Shown in pieces: positions 37,700-49,622 of a stretch of 64,000 nucleotides of DNA. The number at the start of each line of letters is the position of its first letter. Position 1 is the stretch's first letter. Origin of the DNA: Scatophagus argus (Eukaryota > Chordata > Actinopteri > Scatophagidae); contig NC_058502.1 of NCBI RefSeq assembly GCF_020382885.2, positions 12,179,950 through 12,243,949 of the forward strand. The letters run 5' to 3'. A program made the position numbers and the translations under genes. Under the pieces are notes generated by a model. The model did no database searches, was not told the DNA's origin, and saw only the letters and a list, made by a program, of their open reading frames with translations.

Positions 37700-37840
37700 C
37701 CCCTGAACCCCAGCGTCATTTTGCGTCATTTTACCGGGAATGTCTGACCACGTGTCTCCTGCCGGTGTGCTAGTTCCTCCAATGCGCGATTCATCGCTTT
37801 TCATTCCGAAACAAGTTGGGGTAGGGAGTGCACTTGCAAG
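37700..37840 (+). promoter_or_regulatory. pprc1 promoter region
   Basis: This sequence just upstream of the pprc1 start has CpGs and no TATA box that I see. Two tandem copies of GCGTCATTTT occupy 37713-37732. Each contains a CRE-like half site (TGACGC on the other strand) spaced one helical turn apart. A CCGG core (TTACCGGGAATG) follows. The transcription start is not determined; the ATG lies in a YY1-like context (CAAGATGGCGGC). Confidence 0.5.
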
Positions 37841-40800
37841 ATGGCGGCGCGGTGGGGAGCAGGCGAGGAGACTTTAACTGCGTGCAATATGGAATTTTTC
37901 CCCATGGATACACTAGACGAGGTAAAGGATATGCTGTATACTTTACTGTCCAGCATGTAATTCCACTGCTAGTAGTTTTGTGTTTGTTTCTTGGCGGTAG
38001 GACAGTGATCATGCTTGTACGAGCTGTTCACTGCGCATGGAAAAGTGACACGTGGATGCATCCTTAGTATTAGTATCAGTTAAACTTACTCAGAAATAGG
38101 CATTGCTCTGTGATGATTACAACTAGATAACCCTATAGCTGTGTGTTTTGTTAAATAATATATAATCCTTCATCATGAATGTGCTGGTACTTTTTTACTG
38201 TGTCTAGATGCTAGCCGGTGAGTCAGTGTAGCCTTGCATGTGAATGACGGAATTTTCCCCCTTTATAATATAACCATTTGTTTAAACAAGTGAAGTGACA
38301 GTCGTGTATTTTATCGGCTGTTGGCTTGACATGTGCTCCAGTGGTATAATGAATATCAATAATATGCATTTAAGCTCCTTAACAAGGTTTATGTGCAAAA
38401 GTACTCTGTGTACTGCTCGTCAACAGATTCATACACACGTGGTAACAAACACTGCAAGATGGTACTCGGCTAGCTTTAGCATCATCGCAGTGTGGATGTA
38501 ACCTTTTTGGTGGTTGTGGTGCTATGCTTCAATTTCGCCATGGTGTAGTTTATAGGCTCCATGCCAGCACATTGCAGTCATAATGAGTGATCAGCGATGA
38601 TGCACACAGTGATGAAGCTCTTTTATATCTAGACAGTAAGTGTAATCGGTACAGTTACACACACACACCCTGAGTGATTATTCACACTGAAACAGCATCC
38701 CAGGTATTCATTCAAAACCTGTGTGTGTATATCCACATGTGGTTTAGTCGTGGTGAATCACATGTTGGATTTCTTCGCACATGCGCAGCAGGCACATTCA
38801 ATATAATCCATGCACACGCTCCATCCATGGAGTTTTTAAATCACTACAGGAATATTTTTAACGTGTACTGTTAAAATGTATGTTCTGACTGTTGTCGGTC
38901 GGTTATTTCGAAACATCAAACAGGATCAGACATGAGGGTCCTGCCTGGGTTTGTTGTAGTGCAGCACGTGGGGTGGATAGCTTCCCGTTGGACGGGGTGA
39001 GGCAAGGATCAAACATGTCTGCCCACTGGGTGTACATGTGTGGATGGAAACACGTGGGTCTCTGTATGATGTTGCTGCGTTTTTAGATGAAAGTGCATAA
39101 TGTTTTAAGTTGTCTGCTCTCCTATTGTGACCTGAGTGCTAAATCTTTGTAGTTATGCCTATAATGCATATAAACTCAACTCTGAAGAGTTGTCATACCT
39201 TAAGTGAGCCTATATCACATGGTATTTGGCACATTTCATCTATTTTATTAAATTTCAGACTTCTTTTTGTTGTTGTTTTTAAAATGCATTATATCAGCCT
39301 CACCAATGTTGACCATTTGTCGTCTTTGGACAAATTATTTAAGGTATTTAACATATCATTTAAGTAGAGTTATAACCTGTATTTGTATGTAATTTAAATG
39401 TAAATCAGAGTACTTCATGTCCAATGGGTTCTCGTCTGAGTGTTCTAATATATTTCAGATCATAGTTTAATGCCTCTGGTATTTTGTTTTCCTCTTCTTT
39501 GAGCTGGAACTAAAACACATGCCCTCCCATACCCACTGGGGTTTCCTTTTCTGACTCTCATTTTCAAATGCCTCACTTGAGCTGAGGATTCCTCCCAGCT
39601 CCAACCACCAAATAAATAAACTAGACTAACCTATTTTCACTTTCCTGACTTTTAAACTGATGAGACTGAGTTTTCTTTGATAATATTTTCTTGAAACAGA
39701 AAATCAAGTCTATCTGAAGAGATTTACATTGTATAATGCCAGAATCTGTATTAGCCCTAAATTTACAAATGTTTAAAAAACACTTTTTTTAAAAGATTGA
39801 GTTATTGTCATGATATGAAAATGTATCAAGCTTATAGTTATTACTTTATATAGAATTGAATGAACTGTTTAAAATGCATACGTTTTTTTATGAATTATCA
39901 TTAGTAGGGTTTCATTTTTGTCAGTTGTTTTGCCAGAGAAATCTGAAGTGTATTTTTCCCCTTTCTAGACTGCTGTGCTCAGCTCTGGAGAAACTCTGGA
40001 GGCCTTACAAAGCTGCTTAGATCCTTCCATTCTTTCTATCTTTGAGGACACACCGACAGTAGAGGCAAGGATAATTTCACATGGTTGAACTTAAGTATTA
40101 GAGTAACCTAAGAAAGATCTGTGATGTGGAAACATTGTACAGTCGTTGGTTTATGTTCCTCCATTGTGCATGTTTTCACCCAATTTCCATGTGTTTATTT
40201 AGACAAAAGGATTAGACGATGAGAGTGAAGCCACGCTGCTAACCGCCCTGACGGAGATCCTTGACAATGTGGATGATGAGAACCTGTCCCCATTTGACAC
40301 ACTGCCTGACTCAGACCTGCTGTCAGGTCAGAAGGGCAGGGAACACTCTCCGGTTAGTGCCCAGCTGTCGTGCATAACTCTCAAAGTGTCGCACAGATTC
40401 CTGCTCTCAGCAGACCCCATCTGGCCTTTCAGCTTGGGGCAAAGAGAGTGAAAGCCTATGGAAAAACATCCTGTTGACTTCTTTGACTGTAAACATGGTT
40501 TTTATTATTATGCTAAAGTTTACAAATGTAAAAATATCCTAATGCCATTACGCTCTTGTTTATGTTTCGCTCTCCAGCTCAGGAGATTGCTCTGTCTGTC
40601 CCGATCCCCTCCAGAGAAAGATGCCATTTTTAGCACAAGACCCTTACCAGCTGGAAAGGTAACTTTTCACAATCAACAGCAATGTATATAAACTTGTACA
40701 ACAAGTGGATTTCAGGATTTATGGGGATATTTGTCTTCTTGTCTGTACCCAGAGCCTACCCAGGATACAAGCAGACTCTCTCCAGAGGAGTGATGGGGAA

Positions 40801-43800
40801 GAAGAGGAAGATGGCTCCCTCACTCTGAGCCCGGTGGGGCATGAGTCATCTATTGACAACAACTTGCTGGACTGGGAAGGCCTGACCCTCCCACTTCCTG
40901 TCACCTTTGAGCAGCAGGGGGAAGATGGTCTTTCAGTTAGCCTTGGGGACTTGGTCAGGCATATGCATCCATACTGTATGACCCTTTGTGTGGAGAATGA
41001 AGAGGGGGAGCAGATGTTACCCGAGGGCGGCATCTTGTTGGAGGTTGTGGACCAGGGGGAAAACGGAGAGGCTATCTTGGCCATCCCTGACCTGGATCTT
41101 TCCGTCTCTCAGCCATATGAAGAGCAGTCTTCAGAAAAGGAGCAGAAAGTTTCAGATGACGGAGAAGTAGTGGCCTCTGAAAATTCTGAGCATATAGTCG
41201 TCGATGATGATGAAGAAGATATAACAGCCAGCCATGCTCCACTGAAGGTTGCAGCCCCTGTGACGCTAGACCTGTGTTCAGATATTAAAGATGAGACAAT
41301 CATAAAGAGGCAGACAGAAGAGATTAAAGAGAGAAGCCCCTCTCGGAGAAAAAAGAAAAAGAAATGCAAGGAACAATGTCAACCCAAACCTGCGGAGGGA
41401 AGGGTCCTTAGGAGTGGCACAGTAAGAAGTACAGTTCAGGAATTGCCCAAAAAGCCTGAAAAAAGGTCATTAAAAAAGGAGAAGAAACCCCTAAAGGTTC
41501 CTCTTGCTTCAGCTCCTGTTTTGCCCTCTGTAAAACCTAAGAAATTAAATTCATGCCAAACTGAAACACAAGCAGAAATCACAACTGCTACACGATTGCC
41601 TGAAACAAATGTGCAAGTTGCCACATCTTTGTCATCCAGACAGGAAATGACTGCGTTAAAGGCTAGTCCTGAGCAAAGTCAGACTAACTGTTCACCCACA
41701 GCAGTGATCTCCCAACAGCCTGAAGAAACACCTAAACAGCTGTCTCTGGCCCCTGAGAAGCTGGAAGTCTCATCAGCAGCGTCCTCTGCTGTCCTTCCTC
41801 CGGTGCCTTCAGAGGGCCCTGCAGCTGCTCCCAGTCCCGTCTTACCTGAGATGACATCACCTGTTAGGGAGGCTGTCCCTCCTGTGGCCCTTGCAGTCTC
41901 AGAGCCAAAGCCCAAATCACTCAGTCTAGCTGAGTACCGGCGGCTCAGACAGCAGAAAAAGCCAGCTCCAGTGGAAAATCAAGACAACGGCAAAGTCTCC
42001 AAGTGGCCCAGCCTTCCTGAGCCTCCCAAAGAGCTTCTCCCTATTCCCTGCCTGCCTGACCCCAGCCCAAAGGATCCTCGTCGCCCAAACCCCCAGGTGG
42101 CAAAGAAGGAAGTGGAGGAGGTCAGACCTGCCTGGCAGCCAAGGGGACCATGTGCACCACCCACCCCTGAGGCACTGTTGGTGCCACCAGCCTATATGGT
42201 TGTGTCATCCAGCAAGGCTTCAGGTGGCATGTCTGTTCCTAAACCCCAGCAAACACCTGAACCCTCTAAAACTTCCCTACCCCCCAAACCCTCAAGCCCT
42301 GCTGCTAATTCAGTGAAGAGTTTACCCACACCTCAACTCACCACCGCAGTACCTAGTGTGCCTCAGAAATCTAGTTCCACAGCTTCTTTAAAACCTCATT
42401 CTCAGATCATGTCAGCAGCAGATGGGAAAACCTCTCCTGCATTTTCAGGGGAAAGGGGTGAAGTCGATGTAAGGCCTCAATCTCTGCCTGTGTCTCCTAA
42501 GCTTGTAGAGCTCATTAAAACCTGTCCTAAAACCACTACAGAGGCGATCAAGCTCACAGATGCTACATTGTCTGCTCCCAGTGTCCCCCCGAAGATCACA
42601 GTTGTTTACCAGAACGTGCCTGAGGTCAATGCTTCCACTCTGACGGATAACCCCATCACATCTGATAGCAAGTACTCCAAAGCCAGTGGTACTGGACCAG
42701 CTCGTGTTAGTCATTCCTCAGACTCTCCGAGTCTAAAGGCGGAACCTGTTATACTTGAAACTAAAGGGACACCCACTACAGCAGTGAAGCCGCAAACGGT
42801 GAAGAGCTCCACACAGGAGCTGATAGAGGCCTTCACCAGTGAGATAGGTGAGTTTAAAATTGATTTCATATTCTGACACTTTAGTTCTATTCAAGAAGAG
42901 CTCACAGTAATGACCATTTTATTTCCATGCTTTTTAATTTGGATTGAAGATGTGATATGTGTTCTCTGCAAATACAAATGAAAATTAATGGTTATACCAT
43001 ATACATTTGCTTAGCTAATTTCTGAGACAAATTTTCATACTGATACCCTCCAGTATTGTTTGTTGTTGTTGTGTTTTGTTTGGCTGTAAACTGAGCAACT
43101 GTGTGTAAGAGCATGTATGTTCTATAAATAATGTTTTACTTATGTCTTTTGTGTTCTAGTCCAATACATGATTATATGATCTTTTTTTGTAGGCATTGAA
43201 GCATCTGATCTGACCAGCTTGCTGGAGCAGTTTGAGGAAACACAAGGTCATCATTAATGACAGATATTTTTTTCTTCCTTTCTCTTCTCTGTCAACCATT
43301 CCATGTTTGGCAAAGCTACACACTCCAAAGTACTTTTCATATTTAATTTCTGGCATAAGGGTAGGTGTCCTGGCCAGTAGCTTAGTGGGTCACATAGTAT
43401 AGTACCAAGCTAAATGTAGTGAGAGTATTAGTTTTCTTGGTTCCATAACGGCAGGTGTACAACATTGCAGCTCATTTGGACTTTGATAAAAAAGATTACA
43501 AAGGGATAGAAAGTTACCTAAAGAGCTTGCTTGATCACCACAAATGCACTGTTGTCCATATACTTATGAGGGACAACAACAGCAGATATGAGAGAAACCT
43601 GTGAGGTCATAGTCCATGAAAAGTGTCCCGTGGAACAAAGATACAAGGTTGTTCATTTCTTCCTGGAAACGTATGTTAACATTCAAAGACTGCAGTTGAC
43701 TTCTGACATTGTCAAAATGATAGGGTGGGTTTTTTCCCCTTTAATAGATGAGTGTTGCGAGGGGCAGAGATGATGCTTTGTGCTCTTTTCTGCTCAGCTG

Positions 43801-46800
43801 CTGGAATTCTGCCCTGTCCGCAAATCCATTTAACTCTCACCCTGCTGTCTTTGTTTGGGCGGCCGTACAAGCCCCTAACAAGTGACTGGACTCTGTACAC
43901 GCCATTACTCATGTCAGTGGACCATCATGCACTCTGGCCACTGAAATGCAAAACACACAGCACAGTGCATTTACACCTTATGGGCTGTATGTTGTTTGAG
44001 TTCATTAACCATTAGCCAGTAATATATTTTTTTTTATCTACTCAAATTTACATTTCTTTTTTAGGGGGAGGGTTGTGGTATTCCCTGTGCTCATGCACTT
44101 ATTTAATTGTTCCTTCTCTCATCAGCCAAGGAGCAGCAATGTGTGCCGGGGGTCTCTGGTAGAGCAGCAGCTGTAGGAAACTCTAGGTGAGTTACCCTAC
44201 AGCCCACAAGCTGCTCTGTGTGAGTGATGGAGTTGTGGTTTCTCTGAAAATCCCTGCGAAAGTGATACCTGTTTGGTGTGTGTGTACATGTGTGGAGGTG
44301 ACTCACTCACCTTTTGCCAAGACCTACCGCAAACCCTGCTTTTGTCTGACCTCAGTGATGGGCCTCTGAGGTCTGAATCTGTGCAGCTTTTTTTTTTTTT
44401 TTCAAGTCTGGACTTGGCTGCACCCTGACCCAAAGACAAACTGGGGGGCAGCTACACTATTTACCAGTGATAAACTAAGTCTGTCTCGTGCTCCCTTTCG
44501 CAGTGTTGACTTGGCTCCAGAGAAAACAGTTGTGGAGCGTGTGAGAGCTAATGACCTCTCAAGTACTGCAGGTAATTCAGCATTTTGACCTTTCCTTCAA
44601 CATGAGTCTATTAAGTCAAATCATTAAAATAATACGTGAAGATTTTCATCTGTGTAAAGTTGGAAATTAGAAGTGTTTCTGTTTTGTTTTGTTTTTCTCC
44701 TCATTTGGCTTCTGTGCACTGATTTCTTTCAGCATTAAAACAGCACAGTCATTAGATATGATTGTCTAAAATAGTAGATCATGATCATTGGTTCACTTTC
44801 TTGCCACACAGATTGCCAACTGGATATAATTGTGGTGCACTTTCCTTTTTTCAGCTCTGACTCCCCCAGCCACTCCTCCCCATCAAATGTGGAAACCCCT
44901 GGCCCCTGTGGCCCTGCTGGGGAAGAGCAAGGCTGCTGAGGCCTACAAGTCGAGCCCCTCCAAGGTTATCCAGATAGAGGCCCGGCCTCTGCCCGCAGTC
45001 AGATCCCGCAGCAGCAGACCCACTTCTGTTGCCACGGCCGCCCCCGAAGTGGCTTGCATGGATCACGACTATTGCCTCCCCAGCAAAGGCACCGGAGAGA
45101 CAGGCAAGCGCTGGAATGTGAAACAACAATCGTTTATCACTATTAGACCCATCAAGGCCACTGCAACCACTACACAAACACCCCCAGCTACACCAGCATC
45201 GTCTGCCCAGTCTACCACAAATGTTGCGGTTACACGCAAAACACAAGATTTTCCGCTGATGGGGTCCCTGGATCATATGACTGATCACAGGAGGGAGAGA
45301 AGCTCAGTTCTGGAGACTCCTGATGCTTCGCCTGCTCGGCAGGACACTGATGCCACTGTTAAAGAAGGAAGCCCCAGGAGAGGTCCTTTTGGGAGGTCCT
45401 ACCGTCAACACGCTGCTTCTCGCACACCTAGCCCCGTATCTAGTCCCAAAGAAAGGACCGGAGGTCGGTCTAGAAAAAGAAGATCCCATCGTTCTCCCAG
45501 CCCCATGTCCAGTGGTTCAGAGTCAGACTCCCATTCATCTCGATCTCGGTCTAGATCAAATTCTCCATCTAAGAAAAGGTTAGGCCTTGAGTCATGATGT
45601 CTTCAGTTCTTGCAGCATCCTGATTATCATTTTTGGATGTTCATTCTTTCCCTTTTTCATGACCAACATTCTCTCCTATTTCCTCTGTAGGTATCGCCCC
45701 CGTCACTCTAGGAGTAGTTCCAGCTCCTCATCTGGTTCCTCATCTCGCTCCTCTCCCTCTGTGTCCCACTCCCCTCCCAGGAGGAGGAGGAGGTACTCTT
45801 ATTCCTCCTCTCGCTCTGGTTCTTGGAGTCGCTCTAGGTCGCGGTCTCAATCCCCTCAGAGACAATCACAGTGGAGCAGAAGATTGTACAGGTATAGATT
45901 TTGCTGGGTGCTTGTCATTACAGAGGTTTTATAGCAATACTTTGACATTCGGTTTCAAAAATGACTTAAGATTTCATATTGTCTTCCTCAGACCCTCATG
46001 CAGGCCCAGCTATGGTCACAGTGTAAATACAAATACGGAAAGAACAAAGAAATGCAAGGAGAAAGCCATTGTAAGTTCATTTTTCAGCCTCAAAGCAAGA
46101 TAATTCAGATATTGTAGCTATGAATCAGCTAATCAAACACATTCTTCTCTCAGGAGGAGCGGCGCGTTGTTTACGTTGGTCGAATTCGGGGAACAATGAC
46201 CCAAAAAGAACTTAAGGAGCGCTTCTCCTTATTTGGCGAGATTGAAGAATGTACCCTGCACTTCAGAGACCAGGGGTAAGTACACAAACATTTAGTATGC
46301 ATGCATACATTTCTCTTCATTGCTTGCTTTTGAGATAAGGGATTACTTCACTGCTAACACTTTAATAAAGCTATAATGTGGGCAAATCGCACTGTCTTTG
46401 AACCTTGTTGGTCTTGTCTATGACCTTTTAGGCCAAGCTACAGTGCTAAAGTGAAATCAGGCTTGTTCATAACTGGGGCCTCCTGGCAACAATCCCAGGT
46501 CGCTCTTTTAAAAGCAAGTCACAACTCATAACTATACACAAGACGTCTGATGTCCTACACTAAGGCCTCTGACAAACTAGAAGTGAATACAAGCTGATTT
46601 TTGCTTCTCTGATTTTTGCTGTCAGGGACAACTATGGCTTTGTGACTTATTACAACACCAAGGATGCTTTCACAGCCATCGAGAATGGAAGCAAGCTGCG
46701 CAAGCCTGATGAACTGCCATTTGATCTCTGTTTTGGTGGAAGGAGACAGTTCTGCCAAACCAGCTACGCTGACCTAGGTACGCATAGTTGAACAGAACAA

Positions 46801-47526
46801 ATCTTCCTATGGGCTCTTACCCTTGAGCGCTGATGTGCTTTGTGTGAAGATTGGAGATACTGGCTACATTTCATCTTGTCAGTGTGCTCACCACAGGCTA
46901 AATGCAACTGAGAACCGTTGTACTTTGTGAACTTGAGCCAGTAACTCAGAAACTTAGCAAATCACATGGCAACTATCTGGAGGGATAGCGTGCTGTCCTT
47001 TTTGATGTGCTGTTTTTGTGTATCAAAAAGAGAAAAAGTAATAGTTTTCAGTCATCTCAAGGATGCATTAAGATGATGATACAATAAAATATGATACAGT
47101 TTGTATTAAATACACAAACTTAGTGTTTTTCTACCCAAATGGAATAGCTTTTTCATCATATAGATAAAATAGAGAGAGGGTAGATAAAATATACTAAAAA
47201 TAAAAATAGGAGTATTGTGTTTAAAAAGCGTAAGAAGTGTTTGGTGGCAAGTCAGTAATTTGGAACTGGTTTGAAAGAGAGAATTGGACTTGGGGCATAT
47301 GTAAAATCCTGGGCACAGCTTTAGTTTCATGAGTCACATCAGTTTTTGGAAATTGTTGCAACACTGCTGTCCTTGTCACTTTATTTGAATGCCATTCTGA
47401 TTTTTGTATGTCCTTCTCCTTTCAGATTCGAATAGAGAGTACGATCCATTGCCTGCGAGAGGCAAGTTTCATGCACTAGACTTCGACACTTTACTGAAGC
47501 AGGCCCAGCAGAATCTGAAGAGGTAA
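37841..47526 (+). CDS. pprc1: PPARG coactivator 1-related protein 1 (PRC)
   Basis: PRC is a nuclear, growth-inducible PGC-1-family coactivator that works with NRF-1, CREB and HCF-1 on respiratory-chain genes. Fourteen exons give 1354 residues: 37841-37921, 39969-40064, 40203-40352, 40578-40658, 40753-42847, 43193-43246, 44126-44186, 44504-44571, 44855-45578, 45691-45891, 45992-46070, 46154-46275, 46626-46777, 47426-47526. The acidic N-terminal activation part contains LTALTEILD and NLSPFD. LXXLL motifs are LRRLL (about 110-114) and LTSLL (about 841-845). SLAEYRRLRQQ is near 527, LTPPATPPHQ near 897, and the HCF-1-binding tetrapeptide DHDY near 965-968. RS repeats precede an RRM (about 1234-1310; VVYVGRI as RNP2, NYGFVTY as RNP1). 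The end, LDFDTLLKQAQQNLKR, matches the family. It is shorter than human PRC (about 1664) because the Pro-rich middle is reduced. The exon 2 donor may be GC. Confidence 0.95.
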
Positions 47527-47883
47527 CAAGAGGCCTGCAGCAGGAGGCAGCTGACACTTACCTCAGAGCCAACGGTTGGCTCCTCACCTGCAACACTGTC
47601 TTTACATTTTAGTTGTTGCATTACTTTTGCATAATTTGTTTTTGTTTTATTTTGTTTCTGCAAGCTAACACCTTCTATTGAAGTGAAGATTTGTAATGAA
47701 AGCAGTAAAAGAAAAAAAATGGAATAAGTAAAATAAAATAATTTTTAAAAAGTTTATTTAAATGTAAAATCAAATTTGAATTGTATGGAGAGAAACATTT
47801 TTAAAAGCAGAAAGGGGTAAGTGGAATGAAACTCCCTAAATACTGGGAGAGGTTGTAATACGTTTGAATGTACTGCAAACCTA

Positions 47884-47889
47884 AATAAA
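47884..47889 (+). terminator. poly(A) signal of pprc1
   Basis: AATAAA lies 358 bases after the stop codon, followed within about 30 bases by T-rich sequence (GCTTTGCTTTTTATTG). It is the likeliest cleavage signal for pprc1. Confidence 0.65.
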
Positions 47890-47919
47890 AAGAGAACTCA
47901 ACATGCTTTGCTTTTTATT

Positions 47920-49260
47920 GCCTGAAGAGTCACTTCTCTGCATTGTTTTTGTCATTGTTTACTTACATCTTCTTTTAAAACATACATGGGAGAACAACAG
48001 CATACTGCAGGTGTAAGTAATGAAATAATGGCTGAATTCAGTTTTGTTTTTTCAGTTTCAGGGTCCTGATCCTAGATTCTTTTAGTGTCAGTCTTCTTGA
48101 TTAGTCAAAGCAGGAAAAGCACAGGTGAAACTAATTTCATTTTTCAGTTCCATTAAATGTCCCAGCGAGCCAGCATGCAAAATATTAGGGCCCTGGAAAT
48201 ATCTCATGTAAAAAGAATGCACATTATTAATTAAACCTGTGCTTTTCCTGGAATGATACACTAAAATGTCTGCTGTCCAAAAGATTGTTGTCAAATTGGG
48301 TCACAGTTGTAGATTTATGTAGAAAAAAGGTGCATGGTTTATGGACTGGTTGCACAGCAGATTGTTTGATGATGTAGTGTCATTAAGTGGCTCAGGTGTT
48401 GCTATAGTGCATGGTGATTCACTGTCACTATTGGTAGGGCACTTGATGGAAGCTTCAGTGAACCCCACCTGTGTTATTTCTGTGACATTTCAAAAGAACA
48501 GAGCTGTCTTATACATTATTAGTATCACCTGTGCTTTTCCTGCAGTGATAAGTTGAAATGTCTCTTGTGAAAAAGGCCTTTGACATAGAGAAAGGGATAC
48601 ACCACCAGCTTTTACTAAGTAATGCTTATTGTGCTTCCTGTGGGGATTTACTCTCAATTAGTTATGGGTAATTATGCAAAAAACATAACTGGTGATTTAG
48701 AACAAAGCATGTGCATACTGCTGACACAGGATATACAGGCTCAGGTCATAACAGATGAGCAGCGCTTCCCCTCTGAGTGTAGTGTTGGAGCTCAGCTGCA
48801 TTCCTAATATGGACTGGAATTTCAAGATGTCAGAACGCGTGTTGAGATATTCAACACAGTCGCTGAAAAGAGCCGAGTCAACAAGCTTTATCTGAATTTT
48901 ACTGCAAGTTAAGGAATTCATATAACAATTATTAACTCGGATCTTTAATAACTTAGCGAGATTAGCATTGTTCTCAATAACGACACAGATGTAGGACAGT
49001 GTTTTTCGTTATTGATTCTATTACCATGTTTCGCAATTAAGATAGTTTTACAAATACAAATGCAGCCGTTTGTCTTTTTAATTAAGTTGACGGTTGTCGG
49101 CTATGGAATGGTTACAAAGAAACATCAGTTTGCGTTTAATAACGTTAGTTACGTATTAAGTTTTAGCTTCGCGCGGCACAAATGTCATCTATCTCTTCGC
49201 CACACTGACATCTTTGCGGTGTTTTGTCACGCAGATCTAGTTTTGACTGGTTTAATCTAG
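47920..49260. other. pprc1-oga intergenic region
   Basis: This interval of 1.3 kb between tandem genes contains no gene that I can see. Its main content is a cluster of related short repeats at 48090-48570. The remainder is AT-rich. Confidence 0.55.
48090..48570. repeat. MITE-like cluster with inverted and direct copies of a short terminal motif
   Basis: CAGGAAAAGCACAGGTG at 48111-48127 recurs inverted at 48235-48250 (ACCTGTGCTTTTCCTGG) and again at 48526-48544. Flanks are partly shared (AAATGTCT next to the second and third copies). The first two copies face each other about 140 bases apart, as the ends of a palindromic MITE would. The third suggests a nested or second element. A fourth core copy lies in an oga intron near 53721. 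Confidence 0.6.
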
Positions 49261-49268
49261 TCCCGTGA

Positions 49269-49278
49269 GCATGCGCAC
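49269..49278 (+). promoter_or_regulatory. NRF-1-like site upstream of oga
   Basis: GCATGCGCAC closely matches the palindromic NRF-1 consensus (TGCGCATGCGC type) and lies about 350 bases before the oga ATG. No TATA box is apparent between it and the start. Motif match only. Confidence 0.4.
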
Positions 49279-49622
49279 TCGGTGTAAACAGGAAGAACAG
49301 ACGAAAACTAGGGTAAATCTGCCATAAAGAGAAGAACATGAAAGAAGCAAATCGAACGAATGCATCGATTCTGATCATATATTAATTAATACAAATGTTG
49401 TCCTCTACCGCGTGATAGTATTTTCGTTACATTTTGTCGAGGCGCTTGCTAAATTTTTGACAGAATCGCTAATGCTGTAAACTAGCTAGCCTTAGAGAGT
49501 GACGATTTAACGATTTCCTCTAGGTACTGCTTGACGAATTTGTCTGCGGAACTGCATTTTAAAATCAGCCCGTACTTTCTGAATTTGGTGACTCGACGTT
49601 ACATTGGGAGAAAGCTCCAACA

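Larger units (their letters stand above)
33781..37700. other. ldb1-pprc1 divergent intergenic region
   Basis: I see no exon with credible splice sites or homology on either strand. The region is AT-rich with a TG repeat at 34527-34545 and a teleost repeat fragment at 36195-36271. It may hold distal regulatory sequence for either divergent gene, but I can point to no specific element. Confidence 0.45.

Noticed and set aside
40719-42714. Several minus-strand open frames across the large pprc1 exon
   Set aside because: The plus-strand frame is open for over 2 kb and matches PRC; the antisense frames follow from its codon bias.
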